The notes beneath the pieces were generated by a model. The model saw only the letters and a list, made by a program, of their open reading frames with translations, was not told the origin of the DNA and searched no databases. This document shows positions 8,156 to 18,362 of a stretch of DNA of 64,000 nt, one piece after another. This DNA comes from Vibrio casei. GTDB lineage: Bacteria > Pseudomonadota > Gammaproteobacteria > Enterobacterales > Vibrionaceae. The DNA is taken from positions 1,302,001 to 1,366,000 of the forward strand of contig NZ_AP018680.1 of the NCBI RefSeq assembly GCF_002218025.2, in the 5' to 3' direction. The number at the start of each line of letters is the position of its first letter. The first letter of the stretch is position 1. The position numbers and the translations under genes are program-made.

Positions 8156-10798
8156 ATGAGCGATTTAGCTAAACAAATTACGCCAGTAAACATTGAAGAT
8201 GAGCTGAAAAGTTCATATCTTGATTATGCGATGTCTGTCATCGTGGGTCGTGCACTTCCAGATGTTCGTGATGGTTTGAAGCCGGTTCACCGCCGTGTTT
8301 TATTTGCGATGAACGTTCTTGGTAACGATTGGAATAAGGCCTATAAAAAATCAGCCCGTGTGGTTGGTGACGTAATCGGTAAATATCACCCACATGGTGA
8401 TAGTGCGGTTTATGACACTATTGTACGTATGGCTCAGCCATTCTCACTTCGTTATATGCTTGTTGATGGACAAGGTAACTTCGGTTCGATTGATGGTGAT
8501 TCTGCCGCAGCAATGCGTTACACCGAAGTTCGCATGTCTAAAATTGCACACGAACTTCTTGCCGACCTTGAAAAAGAAACCGTAGATTACGTCGATAACT
8601 ACGATGGCACTGAACAGATCCCTGCGGTGCTTCCAACTAAAATTCCTAACCTTTTGGTTAACGGTGCTTCGGGCATCGCCGTTGGTATGGCAACAAACAT
8701 TCCACCGCATAACTTGGGTGAAGTACTCGATGGTTGCTTGGCTTATATCAATAATGAAGATGTGACCATTGATGAATTAATGGAATACATCCCTGGACCT
8801 GACTTTCCGACAGCAGCACTTATCAGTGGTCGTAAAGGTATCATCGATGCTTATAAAACAGGGCGCGGTAAAGTTTATATGCGTTCTAAAGCTCACATTG
8901 ATGTTGAAGCAAATGGTCGCGAAACTATCGTTGTGACCGAGATTCCATATCAAGTAAACAAAGCTCGTGTGATTGAAAAAATTGCAGAGTTAGTGAAAGA
9001 TAAAAAAGTGGAAGGCATTAGTGCTCTACGTGATGAGTCTGATAAAGACGGTATGCGTATTGTTATTGAATGTAAGCGTGATGCGGTTGGTGAAGTGGTT
9101 CTGAACAACCTTTACGCTCAAACACAACTTCAAACGACTTTCGGCATTAACATGGTTGCGCTAGATAATGGCCAGCCGAAGCTGTTCAACTTGAAAGAAA
9201 TGTTGAAGTGCTTTGTGGACCACCGCCGTGAAGTTGTGACTCGTCGTACTATCTTTGAATTACGTAAAGCTCGTGATCGTGCTCATATTCTTGAAGCATT
9301 AGCGCTAGCGCTTTCTAACATTGACGACATCATTGAATTGATTAAAGCCGCTCCAACACCTGCAGAAGCAAAACTTGGTTTAGTTTCTCGTGGTTGGGCG
9401 CTTGGTGATGTAGCTGGAATGCTTGAGCGTGCTGGAACGGATGCTGCTCGCCCTGATTGGTTAGAAGATGAGTACGGCATCCGCGATGGCTTGTATTTCC
9501 TGACTGAGCAACAAGCACAAGCGATTCTTGAATTACGTCTACATCGTTTAACTGGTTTAGAACACGAGAAGATTCTAGACGAATATAAAGCATTACTTGA
9601 TGAAATTGCAGAATTGATTCATATCCTTTCAAGTACAGAACGCTTGATGGAAGTGATTCGTGAAGAATTAGAAGCCGTTCGAGAAGGTTTTGGGGACGCT
9701 CGTCGTACCGAAATCACTGCCGCTGTGCATGATATCGATATGGAAGAATTGATTGCACAAGAAGATGTAGTCGTTACGCTTTCTCATGAAGGTTACGTTA
9801 AATACCAAATTCTAAGCGATTACGAAGCACAACGTCGAGGTGGTAAAGGTAAGAGTGCGACTAAGATGAAAGATGAAGATTTCATCGAACGTTTATTAGT
9901 TGCAAATACTCACGATAATATTTTGTGCTTCTCTACTCGTGGTAAAACGTATCGCTTGAAAACGTATCAATTGCCGTTTGCTAGCCGTAATGCACGTGGT
10001 AAACCAATTGTGAATATTCTTCCATTAGAAGAAAATGAACGTATTACCGCTATTTTGCGTGTTGATGAATTCTCTGATGATAAGTTTATCTTTATGGCAA
10101 CCGGTGATGGTACCGTTAAGAAAACCTCACTTTCTAGCTTTGCTAATGTCCGTGCTAATGGTTTGATTGCTGTTAACTTACGTGACGATGATTCACTTAT
10201 TGGGGTTGATATTACGTCGGGCTCTGATGAAATCATGCTGTTCTCGAAAGAGGGTAAAGTGGTTCGCTTTAGTGAAGAGCATGTCCGTGCGATGGGACGT
10301 ACTGCTTCTGGTGTTCGCGGTATTCGTTTAGCCGAAGGCGATCAAGTGGTTTCACTTATTGTGCCAGTTAATGATGGCGGTGACGTTCTAACGGTAACTG
10401 AAAATGGTTATGGTAAGCGTACAGTTATTACTGAATACCCAACTAAAGGTCGTGGCACAAAAGGTGTGGTATCGATTAAGGTTTCTGAGCGTAATGGACA
10501 AGTGGTTGGTGCCGTTCAGGCGCTGGGCGCGGATGAGTTCATGATGATCACGAATGCTGGCACTTTGGTTCGTACTCGTGTTTCTGAAGTTAGCCAAGTT
10601 GGCCGTAACACTCAAGGTGTCACGCTGATTCGTACTTCAGAAGGTGAGAAAGTAGTTGGTTTACAACGGATTGAAGAAGTTGAAGATGATGAGATCCTTA
10701 TTGATGGTGAATTAAACACCGAAAATATGGATGCGACTGAGTCTGAAAACGATGTATCGCCTGAAAACGATGAAACTGACTCGAACGATGAAGACTAA
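8156..10798 (+). CDS. gyrA: DNA gyrase subunit A
   Basis: An 880-residue type IIA topoisomerase subunit that introduces negative supercoils with GyrB. The catalytic tyrosine is Y122 in [10 protein letters not shown]. The quinolone-resistance-determining region reads [11 protein letters not shown], with S83 and D87 both wild-type as in susceptible E. coli. The GyrA box QRRGGKG that wraps DNA is at about residues 559-565, starting the C-terminal pinwheel domain. The last 40 residues are strongly acidic (EVEDDEI to DSNDED), a typical gamma-proteobacterial tail. It is monocistronic, ending in a strong terminator. Confidence 0.98.
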   Translation: MSDLAKQITPVNIEDELKSSYLDYAMSVIVGRALPDVRDGLKPVHRRVLFAMNVLGNDWNKAYKKSARVVGDVIGKYHPHGDSAVYDTIVRMAQPFSLRYMLVDGQGNFGSIDGDSAAAMRYTEVRMSKIAHELLADLEKETVDYVDNYDGTEQIPAVLPTKIPNLLVNGASGIAVGMATNIPPHNLGEVLDGCLAYINNEDVTIDELMEYIPGPDFPTAALISGRKGIIDAYKTGRGKVYMRSKAHIDVEANGRETIVVTEIPYQVNKARVIEKIAELVKDKKVEGISALRDESDKDGMRIVIECKRDAVGEVVLNNLYAQTQLQTTFGINMVALDNGQPKLFNLKEMLKCFVDHRREVVTRRTIFELRKARDRAHILEALALALSNIDDIIELIKAAPTPAEAKLGLVSRGWALGDVAGMLERAGTDAARPDWLEDEYGIRDGLYFLTEQQAQAILELRLHRLTGLEHEKILDEYKALLDEIAELIHILSSTERLMEVIREELEAVREGFGDARRTEITAAVHDIDMEELIAQEDVVVTLSHEGYVKYQILSDYEAQRRGGKGKSATKMKDEDFIERLLVANTHDNILCFSTRGKTYRLKTYQLPFASRNARGKPIVNILPLEENERITAILRVDEFSDDKFIFMATGDGTVKKTSLSSFANVRANGLIAVNLRDDDSLIGVDITSGSDEIMLFSKEGKVVRFSEEHVRAMGRTASGVRGIRLAEGDQVVSLIVPVNDGGDVLTVTENGYGKRTVITEYPTKGRGTKGVVSIKVSERNGQVVGAVQALGADEFMMITNAGTLVRTRVSEVSQVGRNTQGVTLIRTSEGEKVVGLQRIEEVEDDEILIDGELNTENMDATESENDVSPENDETDSNDED

Positions 10799-10832
10799 GC
10801 ATAAGCCTTAAGGCTAGTGATTTATGATACTG

Positions 10833-10862
10833 AACCGGAAGCTTTAGGCTTCCGGTTTTTTT
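10833..10862 (+). terminator. Intrinsic terminator of gyrA
   Basis: AACCGGAAGC, a 5-base loop and GCTTCCGGTT form a 10-bp perfect stem followed by a T run. It lies 35 bases after the gyrA stop. Confidence 0.9.
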
Positions 10863-11114
10863 GTATTCAACGATCATTAATCGTTTAAAATCAGAATATC
10901 TTTTCTTATATACCGAATGAAAGTGGTAATATAGGTTGATAATCTGTTGTACTATATTTCTCGTCGCAGTTTTTCTTGATTACTCTATTTAATGTTATAT
11001 TATAACAAAATTGATTTTTAACGTGACTTATCCCACACTTTTTAGGTGTCATTAGTGAGGAGGGGAGTCATATCAATCGCGATGACGAATAAAATAATAA
11101 GAAGTGAGAATAAT

Positions 11115-11717
11115 ATGGCTGAAGTTCGTGCCAGAGTGGATTTTAAGGTCGGCTCTAAAAGTGATATTGATGCGGAAATTTTATCTTTTCATGGCCTCAA
11201 GACGGATAAAGAGCACGTTGCAATCATTTTTCAATCTGCCGATAAATCAGATCATGCTCCACTAGTTCGTATGCACTCTGAATGCTTAACCGGTGATGTC
11301 TTTCATTCATCTCGTTGTGATTGTGGTGAGCAATTGGATGAAACTATTATAAAGATGGGCCAACATGGCGGTATTTTGTTGTATTTACGACAGGAAGGAC
11401 GTGGCATTGGTCTGTATAATAAAATTGATGCATATCGCCTTCAAAGTGAAGGTATGAATACCTATGAAGCCAATAACCATCTGGGTTTTGGTGATGATTT
11501 ACGTGATTTTTCAGAAGCCGCTGAGATGCTAAAAGCGTTAGACGTAATGAAAATAAAGCTTATTACTAACAATCCTAAAAAAATGAAAGAGCTGCAAGAG
11601 TTCGGTATTGAATTAGAGGAAGTGATTCCAACTCATGTTCATATTAAGCTTGGCAATGAAAGCTATTTAAAAGCAAAAGCGTCACATGGTAAACACAGGC
11701 TTAAATTCGAAAAATAA
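11115..11717 (+). CDS. ribA: GTP cyclohydrolase II
   Basis: A 200-residue enzyme that opens GTP in the first step of riboflavin synthesis. Zinc ligands are C57, C68 and C70 in [18 protein letters not shown]. The substrate and catalytic motif is [24 protein letters not shown] and the conserved end KASHGKHRL complete the family pattern. I placed the start at the ATG giving [10 protein letters not shown], behind AGTGAGAA. Two further in-frame starts upstream (from 11046) give a non-conserved extension. The roughly 250 bases upstream hold no FMN riboswitch that I can recognise. Confidence 0.95.
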   Translation: MAEVRARVDFKVGSKSDIDAEILSFHGLKTDKEHVAIIFQSADKSDHAPLVRMHSECLTGDVFHSSRCDCGEQLDETIIKMGQHGGILLYLRQEGRGIGLYNKIDAYRLQSEGMNTYEANNHLGFGDDLRDFSEAAEMLKALDVMKIKLITNNPKKMKELQEFGIELEEVIPTHVHIKLGNESYLKAKASHGKHRLKFEK

Positions 11718-11760
11718 ACGAATTCTCAAACGAGAAATAGTCATCTAATTATATGATATT

Positions 11761-11790
11761 AAACCTCAATTATTATATTGAGGTTTTTTT
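11761..11790 (+). terminator. Intrinsic terminator of ribA
   Basis: AAACCTCAAT and ATTGAGGTTT form a 10-bp perfect stem around a 6-base loop. A run of T follows. Confidence 0.85.
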
Positions 11791-11904
11791 ATGTCTTGTT
11801 ATTTATGGAGCTACTATTTAATCTATTAAAGTATTAGTCAATGTTTTTATATGTCACAGTTGTAAATTTTCTGTAACTAAGTATGATTCAAAAACTACAT
11901 CAAA

Positions 11905-11919
11905 TGATAATAATTTTCA
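11905..11919 (+). promoter_or_regulatory. Fur box upstream of the imelysin operon
   Basis: TGATAATAATTTTCA matches the 7-1-7 Fur consensus TGATAATNATTATCA at all but one informative position. It lies 31 bases upstream of the first ATG of the operon, where it would block transcription when iron is plentiful. Confidence 0.75.
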
Positions 11920-11950
11920 CTATCATCCGTATTTGTTTCAGGGAAGACTT

Positions 11951-13222
11951 ATGTTTAAAGAAAACATGTTAAAAATTAGAGCATCTTATATTATTACATC
12001 TGCTTTATTAATGAGCAGCCATTCAGCTATAGCAGCAGTAGATCAAAAAAATGTTGTTGAAAATTATACGGATATTGCTTACGCCGTTTTCGATGATGCT
12101 TATATTACTGCGAAAAAACTACAGTTATCTGTCAATGCGCTTGTGAAAACCCCGTCAAAACAAACTTTAGATCAAGCTCGTGAAGCTTGGTTAGCATCGC
12201 GTGTACCCTATCAACAATCTGAAACTTTCCGTTTTGGTAACGCAATCGTTGATGATTGGGAAGGACAATTAAATGCGTGGCCACTTGATGAGGGGTTAAT
12301 TGATTATGTTGCCAAAGGTTACCATTTTGAGTTGGGAAATGAAGGTGCACAAGCCAATATTATTGCTAACTCGTCCATTCAAGTTGGTGCTAATAAAATT
12401 GATGCATCTAAGATCACTCCTGAATTACTTGCTAATTTAAATGAACTTGCTGGTTCAGAAGCGAATGTTGCGACTGGATATCATGCCATCGAATTTTTAT
12501 TATGGGGGCAAGACTTACATGGGACACAAGCTGGAGCAGGAGAACGTCCATATACGGATTATGTAATAGGCAAGGAGTGTACAAATGGTCACTGTGATCG
12601 CCGGGCACAATACCTTGAAGCCGCAGCAGCCTTATTGGTACAAGATTTAGAATGGATGAAGGGGCAGTGGTCATCTGAGATTAAAGACAATTACCGTACC
12701 GAACTATTAAAACAACCTGCTCAAGATGGCATTCGTAAGATGATGTTTGGTATGGGATCGCTTTCTTTAGGTGAGCTTGCTGGTGAGCGCATGAAAGTAG
12801 CATTGGAAGCTAATTCAACCGAAGATGAGCATGATTGCTTCTCGGACAACACCCATAACTCTCATTTTTATAATGAACAAGGCATTTATAATGTTTTTAA
12901 TGGCAGTTACACCCGAGTTGATGGTTCCGTTGTAAAAGGCGCAAGTATTAAAGATTTAGTAGCAGATAAAAATGCCGAAGAGGCAAAACAAATTGCCGTT
13001 CAGTTTGATAAAACACGTAAACAAGTTTACACCTTAGTTGATTCAGCTGAAAAAAATAATCAACATTTTGATCAACTTATTGCAGCAAATAATAAAGCGG
13101 GTAATGACTTAGTAAACGCGGCTATTCAGTCTTTAGTCAAGCAAACGGAAGCTATTGAAAAAGCAGCAAGCGTCATTGGTATAACGAGCTTAAGCCCAGA
13201 CAATGCCGATCATGAATTTTAA
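11951..13222 (+). CDS. Imelysin-family (M75) iron-regulated periplasmic protein
   Basis: A 423-residue exported imelysin-like protein (IrpA/EfeO-related fold). A signal peptide of about 28 residues ends SAIAA before VDQKN. The family signature GxHxxE is present as GYHAIE (H178, E181), inside GYHAIEFLLWGQD. Despite its name the family is thought to bind metal or haem rather than act as a protease. I placed the start at the ATG with AGGGAAG upstream; an in-frame ATG six codons earlier is less likely. A Fur box precedes it. It is first in a four-gene operon with a di-haem oxidoreductase, a second imelysin and DUF1513. V. cholerae has an equivalent annotated iron-regulated protein A next to ribA, from memory. 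Confidence 0.88.
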   Translation: MFKENMLKIRASYIITSALLMSSHSAIAAVDQKNVVENYTDIAYAVFDDAYITAKKLQLSVNALVKTPSKQTLDQAREAWLASRVPYQQSETFRFGNAIVDDWEGQLNAWPLDEGLIDYVAKGYHFELGNEGAQANIIANSSIQVGANKIDASKITPELLANLNELAGSEANVATGYHAIEFLLWGQDLHGTQAGAGERPYTDYVIGKECTNGHCDRRAQYLEAAAALLVQDLEWMKGQWSSEIKDNYRTELLKQPAQDGIRKMMFGMGSLSLGELAGERMKVALEANSTEDEHDCFSDNTHNSHFYNEQGIYNVFNGSYTRVDGSVVKGASIKDLVADKNAEEAKQIAVQFDKTRKQVYTLVDSAEKNNQHFDQLIAANNKAGNDLVNAAIQSLVKQTEAIEKAASVIGITSLSPDNADHEF

Positions 13223-13238
13223 TCTTTAGAAAATGGAA

Positions 13239-13261
13239 AAGGGCTCGTATTATGAGCCCTT
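13239..13261 (+). other. Hairpin between imelysin and di-haem genes
   Basis: AAGGGCTC and GAGCCCTT form an 8-bp perfect stem around a 7-base loop. No T run follows, so it is unlikely to terminate fully. It may protect the first cistron's mRNA end or act as a processing point. Confidence 0.6.
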
Positions 13262-13273
13262 ACAGGATGTACC

Positions 13274-14674
13274 ATGAAACTTTCTTTTCTTATTGCCCTT
13301 TTTTGTTTCACTCTTCCTACAACTTCAATGGCTTATGGTATAAAGTCTGGTGGTGATACCAGTACGAATAAGCAAGGTGGTAACGCCTATTCTATGCCAT
13401 CAAATAATTTACCAATAACAAAACGTTTGGATTTCAGTGTGGGTAACAGTTTTTTTCGTAACCCATGGGTTCAAGCACCATCAACAACCGATGCACGAGA
13501 TGGATTAGGCCCACTATTTAATACCAACGGTTGTCAAAACTGTCACATTAAAGATGGGCGAGGTCACCCACCAGAAGAGGGGGAAAACCAAGCCGTTTCA
13601 ATGCTTGTCAGGATGAGTATTCCTGCGCTAACCCAAGCGCAAAAAAAACAATTAATAGTGACGGGTGTTATTCCTGAGCCAACTTATGGTGATCAACTGG
13701 AAGATTTCGCGATTCCTAATGCGAAGCCTGAAGGAAAAATAACCGTTGAGTACACTAAATTTTATGTGAATTTTAGCGATGGTGAAAAAGTTGAATTAAG
13801 AAAGCCTAAGTTGATATTGCATGACTTAGCTTACGGTGAACTACATCCAGATACTATGTTGTCTGCGCGTATTGCTCCACCAATGATAGGGTTGGGATTA
13901 TTGGAATCCGTTTCGGTTGAAACCCTAAAAAAATTAGCGAGGCAGCAGAAACAAGAAAACCAAGGTATCACGGGCAGGCTGAATGAAGTTTGGAATGTTC
14001 AGACTCACTCAACCACCATTGGACGCTTCGGATGGAAAGCGGGACAACCGACACTTATTCAGCAAGATGCTGCGGCTTTTAATGGTGATTTGGGTATCAC
14101 TAGCACTCTATTTCCGATCGAAAATTGCTCACCAAGACAAACCATATGTTCAGAACGGCCTAATGGAAACAGCCAAGATGATGACGGCGTTGAAGTGAGT
14201 AATAAAATATTAAACTTTGTTGAATTCTACTCACAACACTTAGCCGTACCTATTCGAAGAAATACTGGCAACCCCGAAGTGCAACGTGGACAAATTTTAT
14301 TTGATGAGATTGGGTGCGCCTCATGCCATGTCCCGGAGCTTAAAACAACGAAGCGAGATGAATTACCAGCGTTATCAGAGCAAACGATTCATCCTTATTC
14401 TGACATGCTTCTACATGATATGGGTGAAGGCTTAGCTGATGGTCGCCCAGAGTTTTTGGCTAACGGAAATGAATGGCGCACACCGCCGTTATGGGGTATC
14501 GGATATACCGAAGAAGTGAATGGACACACTTACTTTTTGCATGATGGTCGCGCCAGAAATTTAATGGAAGCGGTTTTATGGCATGGTGGTGAAGCTGAAA
14601 TGTCTAAAAATAAAGTTTTGAATTTAAGTAAACCAGATCGCATGGCATTAATTTCTTTTTTAAATTCGTTATGA
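13274..14674 (+). CDS. Di-haem oxidoreductase (DHOR, formerly DUF1111)
   Basis: A 466-residue periplasmic c-type cytochrome. A signal peptide ends SMA near residue 20. Two haem-binding CxxCH motifs are visible: CQNCH at 87-91 and CASCH at 348-352. Conserved blocks such as LFNTNGCQNCHIKDGRG, GRFGWKAGQPT and FLHDGRARNLMEAVLWHGGEA identify the DHOR family (COG3488, often misnamed thiol oxidoreductase). These resemble di-haem peroxidases, but the substrate is unknown. AGGATG precedes the ATG. By analogy with EfeB, the haem peroxidase partner of EfeO, it could supply redox chemistry to the flanking imelysins; that is inference. Confidence 0.88.
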   Translation: MKLSFLIALFCFTLPTTSMAYGIKSGGDTSTNKQGGNAYSMPSNNLPITKRLDFSVGNSFFRNPWVQAPSTTDARDGLGPLFNTNGCQNCHIKDGRGHPPEEGENQAVSMLVRMSIPALTQAQKKQLIVTGVIPEPTYGDQLEDFAIPNAKPEGKITVEYTKFYVNFSDGEKVELRKPKLILHDLAYGELHPDTMLSARIAPPMIGLGLLESVSVETLKKLARQQKQENQGITGRLNEVWNVQTHSTTIGRFGWKAGQPTLIQQDAAAFNGDLGITSTLFPIENCSPRQTICSERPNGNSQDDDGVEVSNKILNFVEFYSQHLAVPIRRNTGNPEVQRGQILFDEIGCASCHVPELKTTKRDELPALSEQTIHPYSDMLLHDMGEGLADGRPEFLANGNEWRTPPLWGIGYTEEVNGHTYFLHDGRARNLMEAVLWHGGEAEMSKNKVLNLSKPDRMALISFLNSL

Positions 14675-14695
14675 AAATCATTTCCTGGAGTTCTT

Positions 14696-15757
14696 ATGTT
14701 CAAAATAACCCCTATGTTTAAAATAATAGCAGCGGTTATCTCTGTTGGAGTGTTGAGCGGCGCTGTTTACTACGCCTCTTCAACGGACTCGACCTATAAA
14801 GGTATTGTTGCTTCAAATGGACAACAACAAGTATACCAACTAGAAAAGCAGTTTTCGCTTCAGTTTTTATCGTCAGCGAAAAATCTACATATAATGATTT
14901 CTCAATATTGCCAAGCTAAATCCACGATGTCACTTGATCAAGTACAATCAGCGTGGCTTGACTCTATAAAGGCCTGGATGCCATTGCAGGGGCAAGCAAA
15001 AGGTCCTAAAGAAGCAGTCTCATTAGGTTGGAATATACAATTTTGGCCAGATAAGAAAAACATTACCGGCAGAAAGATGGAACAGATTTTACAAGATAAA
15101 GCGTTGTGGAATTCAAAATCTATCGCAGAACAGAGTGTGACGGTTCAGGGGGTAGGTGGTTTGGAGTGGTTATTATTTGACGCTCAATCTGAGTTTTCTA
15201 AAGGTGATAAATCTTCTTGTCCGTTAGTTTTAGCGGTTAGTGAGAACGTAGAGCACAATGCGGCAATTATTGATCAGCAATGGCAAGTCAACCCTTGGGC
15301 ATCCTACGATGATCAGCAATGGCAAGCGGAATATTTTGGTTTGTTAATGAACCAGTTGGATTTTTTATTACAAAAGATGAGCCGACCATTAGCAAAAATT
15401 GCTCATCCACGACCTTATTTTTCAGAAGCTTGGCGTTCTAAGCAGTCTCTCATGTTAATGAAAGTGAATGTAGAGGCGCTTCGTAAGCTCTATCTTGCCA
15501 AAGGAAATGGCTTAGATGCCCAATTAAGGCAACATGAAAATATGGATCTTGCGAACCGGTTGCTGGCTCAATTTGATCTTACGATTAGCACTTGGCCAAG
15601 AGAAACGAGCTTGTTTGAGATGCTGCAAACCAAAGAAGGTTATAAACAAGCACTGGTTCAATACAACAAACTCGAGCGTCTTAAGTATTTAATACATGAT
15701 GAAGTCGCAGTAGAGCTTGGTATCGTTGTTGGCTTTAACTCAACGGATGGGGATTAA
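14696..15757 (+). CDS. Second imelysin-like protein
   Basis: A 353-residue protein with one N-terminal hydrophobic segment (about 8-27), so membrane-anchored or exported. The body is helical and matches the imelysin-like pattern by position and content (VQSAWLDSIKAWMPLQ, GVGGLEWLLFDAQS). I see GLEWLLF where canonical imelysins have GxHxxE, so the metal-binding histidine may be absent. TCCTGGAG precedes the ATG. It lies 21 bases after the di-haem gene and overlaps the DUF1513 gene, so the two are probably translated together. Confidence 0.75.
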   Translation: MFKITPMFKIIAAVISVGVLSGAVYYASSTDSTYKGIVASNGQQQVYQLEKQFSLQFLSSAKNLHIMISQYCQAKSTMSLDQVQSAWLDSIKAWMPLQGQAKGPKEAVSLGWNIQFWPDKKNITGRKMEQILQDKALWNSKSIAEQSVTVQGVGGLEWLLFDAQSEFSKGDKSSCPLVLAVSENVEHNAAIIDQQWQVNPWASYDDQQWQAEYFGLLMNQLDFLLQKMSRPLAKIAHPRPYFSEAWRSKQSLMLMKVNVEALRKLYLAKGNGLDAQLRQHENMDLANRLLAQFDLTISTWPRETSLFEMLQTKEGYKQALVQYNKLERLKYLIHDEVAVELGIVVGFNSTDGD

Positions 15758-16898
15758 ACTTGTGCCTTATAAGGTCAGCGTAAAAAAACAAGACCCATTA
15801 TTTGATGCTAAACGACGAAAATTACTGTCGCTGGCAGCGATTGGCAGCGGAGCCGCTGTATTAGGAGGACTGAGTTGGTTGTATCAGAAGAACAACCAAT
15901 ATAATCGTGGCACTTTAATTGGGAACTCTGTCGGTTTCAATAAGCAATTTCATAGCGTAGTCGCTGACTGGCAAGGCCATCCACTTTTTAGGATCCCACT
16001 GCCTGAAAGAGCGCATGGTGTTGCAATTAGCCAATTGAGCCGTATGGGGTTTTCAGATGCTGTGGCGTTTGCTCGTCGTCCCGGTAGTTATTTTCAGGTA
16101 TTTGATTATAAAACTGGGGATATAAAGCAATTAATACAAGCTGAACCTAATCGACATTTTTATGGTCATGGCGTGTTTAGCCTTGATGGTCGGTATTTAT
16201 TGGCAACACAAGGGGTGAAAGAAACCAGCCAAGGGTTGATTGGTGTCTATGATGTGTCTGACAACTATAAAAAAATCGATGAATGGCACGGAATAGGAAT
16301 TGGTCCTCATGAAATTATTCGTTTAAATAATGGTAGTTATGCTGTTGGTGTTGGCGGTGTTCATACCAATGGTCGTGAGCCGTTAAACCTCGACACCATG
16401 CGGCCATCGCTAACTCGTCTTGATATAAGCGGTAATATAACAAGCCAAGTTGGATTGGAAGATAAAAGGCTAAGTATTCGGCATTTAGGTTACGATCAAC
16501 ATGATTTAATTTTATGTGGACAGCAATATCGAGGTGAACCTGATGATTACCCTTCTTTAATTGCCATGCAAAGAGGTGACGAGGAATTAATGCCGTTAAA
16601 TGCTGAACCAGAAGAGTGGGCAATGTTTAAGCATTATATTGCGAGTATTGCAGTGGTCGATGATTATGTACTTACTACCTCTCCTCCGGGAAATTGTTAT
16701 GGTATTTGGTCTATTTCGAAGAATAAATTATTAGAGCTGAATCCATTACCTGATGCCTCTGGCGTGGTCGCTCATCAAGGTCATTTTTTTGTTAGTTCAG
16801 GTTCTGGCGAAGTGGTTAACCGATCACCTTTCGATGCTATTCAAAGACATAATTCGACCGTACGTTGGGATAATCACTGGAATGCGATCCCTCTTTAG
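15747..16898 (+). CDS. DUF1513 protein with twin-arginine-like leader
   Basis: A 383-residue protein of the DUF1513 family (COG3490), predicted beta-propeller-like. The N-terminus has a Tat-like leader: KRRKLLSLAA followed by a glycine/alanine-rich hydrophobic stretch ending GGLSWL. That suggests folded export, perhaps with a cofactor. Several histidine-rich conserved stretches occur (FYGHGVFSLDGRYLLATQ, GIGPHEIIRL). I prefer the ATG at 15747, which overlaps the preceding gene by 11 bases; a TTG further upstream and a GTG downstream are alternatives. It is last in the Fur-box operon. No biochemical role is established. Confidence 0.8.
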   Translation: MGIKLVPYKVSVKKQDPLFDAKRRKLLSLAAIGSGAAVLGGLSWLYQKNNQYNRGTLIGNSVGFNKQFHSVVADWQGHPLFRIPLPERAHGVAISQLSRMGFSDAVAFARRPGSYFQVFDYKTGDIKQLIQAEPNRHFYGHGVFSLDGRYLLATQGVKETSQGLIGVYDVSDNYKKIDEWHGIGIGPHEIIRLNNGSYAVGVGGVHTNGREPLNLDTMRPSLTRLDISGNITSQVGLEDKRLSIRHLGYDQHDLILCGQQYRGEPDDYPSLIAMQRGDEELMPLNAEPEEWAMFKHYIASIAVVDDYVLTTSPPGNCYGIWSISKNKLLELNPLPDASGVVAHQGHFFVSSGSGEVVNRSPFDAIQRHNSTVRWDNHWNAIPL

Positions 16899-17020
16899 CT
16901 TAACTTGAGCGATGCTGCTAACTTGTTAATTCATGCCTTAACTGGCATAGTTTGGCTATAAAATGGTTCGATAGACATAATGTCGAACATGTTTGGTCAT
17001 TAATTTCGATGAGTTAGTCT

Positions 17021-17674
17021 ATGAGCCTTCAATATCAATCTATTCCTGTTACTCCTTTTCAACAAAATTGCTCTATTGTCTGGTGCGATCAAACCATGAA
17101 GGGGGTGATTGTCGATCCCGGAGGTGAAGTGAATCATTTAATCGCTATTATCAATACACTGGGTGTTGAATTGGAAAAAATTGTTTTAACTCATGGTCAT
17201 CTTGATCATGTTGGAGGAACGCCTGAATTAAAAACTGCAATGAATGTACCCGTTATTGGCCCACATATTGATGATGCATTTTGGTTGCAAGGTTTAATGA
17301 ATCAAAGCCAGATGTTTGGATTCCCCCCAATCGATCCATTTGAGCCAACACAGTGGCTACAAGAGGGTGATAGCATCGTATTTGGTAAAGAAGTCCTTCA
17401 AGTTATCCACACTCCAGGTCATACTCCTGGGCATGTTATTTTATACAGCGAATCTGCTCAAATCGCATTCGTTGGGGATGTGCTATTTAATGGTGCTATT
17501 GGTCGTACTGATTTCCCTAAAGGGGATTATCAAACCCTGATTAACAGCATAAAAAATAAGTTGTGGCCTTTAGGGAATGATGTACGTTTTATTCCAGGGC
17601 ATGGGCCAGAATCAACGTTTGGACAGGAACGTAAAACCAACCCATTCGTTGCTGACGAAATGCCTTTGTACTAG
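17021..17674 (+). CDS. gloC: Metallo-beta-lactamase-fold hydrolase (YcbL/GloC type)
   Basis: A 217-residue type II glyoxalase-like hydrolase, similar throughout to E. coli YcbL/GloC. It should hydrolyse S-lactoylglutathione or related thioesters in the cytoplasm. The metal-binding motif THGHLDH is at 57-63. HTPGHTPGH, GDVLFNGAIGRTDFP and FIPGHGPEST complete the active site. It ends NPFVADEMPLY, almost identical to the E. coli tail. It stands alone between the imelysin operon and the convergent DUF2982 gene, with only 4 bases between stop codons. Confidence 0.9.
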   Translation: MSLQYQSIPVTPFQQNCSIVWCDQTMKGVIVDPGGEVNHLIAIINTLGVELEKIVLTHGHLDHVGGTPELKTAMNVPVIGPHIDDAFWLQGLMNQSQMFGFPPIDPFEPTQWLQEGDSIVFGKEVLQVIHTPGHTPGHVILYSESAQIAFVGDVLFNGAIGRTDFPKGDYQTLINSIKNKLWPLGNDVRFIPGHGPESTFGQERKTNPFVADEMPLY

Positions 17675-17678
17675 GGGC

Positions 17679-18362
17679 TTAACCTTTCGTAGTTATTTTT
17701 TGATTGGAATGGCTGGCGGCAAGATAGCGGCGAGCCATTCCAATAAATTCTTCTTTCGGTTTAATTAAATCACCTTCCGCTATAAATAAATCAAATCCCC
17801 ACAGCTCTTTTTGTATTGCCATTCTATGGGCTAACATTGCTTGTAAACCTAATAAGCGTTTTCCGCTGGGTAAAAGGTAAGGGGGATCTTTCATGACATG
17901 ATCTTCAAATTCACGTTGCCTGCCATGCTGTTTCAGACCCAGAAGCAATAAACTGCGTTGGTGAAGAAGAATTTGGGTAATGATCTTCGGGCTCATACGT
18001 TCAATACAGCTTTGGTAATCTTTAATTTCAATACCAATCCATGGGATAGGAGTACACCAACCCTGAAAATCATATTTACATTCATCTATTCTTTTCATAT
18101 TCGTCCAATGTAAAACCCAACCCCCTTTGAATAAGTGCTGTTGAAAGTGTGTTTCGGTGAAGGTGAAACCTAAATTTTGCCCATACACGTATTGCCCGAG
18201 AGCAAATAATATTAGCAATATGGAAACAAAAAATAGTGAAGCAACTTTAAGGTTGGTTAAATTTTCAATTATAAAGCTAATGATTAATATAGCGGCCCAA
18301 ACCGTATATTTTAACCATAAAGGAATATGAGGCTGTGGTTGAAAAAGGTGTGTGGTCTGCAT
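17679..18362 (-). CDS. DUF2982-family membrane protein
   Basis: A 227-residue protein with two membrane segments near the N-terminus (about 18-36 and 41-58), followed by a cytoplasmic-looking domain (VLHWTNMKRIDECKYDFQGW, PYLLPSGKRLLGLQAML). The pattern matches the DUF2982 family found in Vibrio and relatives; function unknown. It converges with gloC with almost no space and no terminator between them, so antisense read-through from each side is possible. Confidence 0.7.
   Translation of the reverse strand: MQTTHLFQPQPHIPLWLKYTVWAAILIISFIIENLTNLKVASLFFVSILLILFALGQYVYGQNLGFTFTETHFQQHLFKGGWVLHWTNMKRIDECKYDFQGWCTPIPWIGIEIKDYQSCIERMSPKIITQILLHQRSLLLLGLKQHGRQREFEDHVMKDPPYLLPSGKRLLGLQAMLAHRMAIQKELWGFDLFIAEGDLIKPKEEFIGMARRYLAASHSNQKITTKG

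Noticed and set aside
8444..8710. Minus-strand frame inside gyrA
   Set aside because: Opposite a highly conserved part of gyrA; a shadow frame.
16932..16948. ATGCC-N6-GGCAT hairpin as terminator of the imelysin operon
   Set aside because: The stem is only 5 bp and no T run follows.
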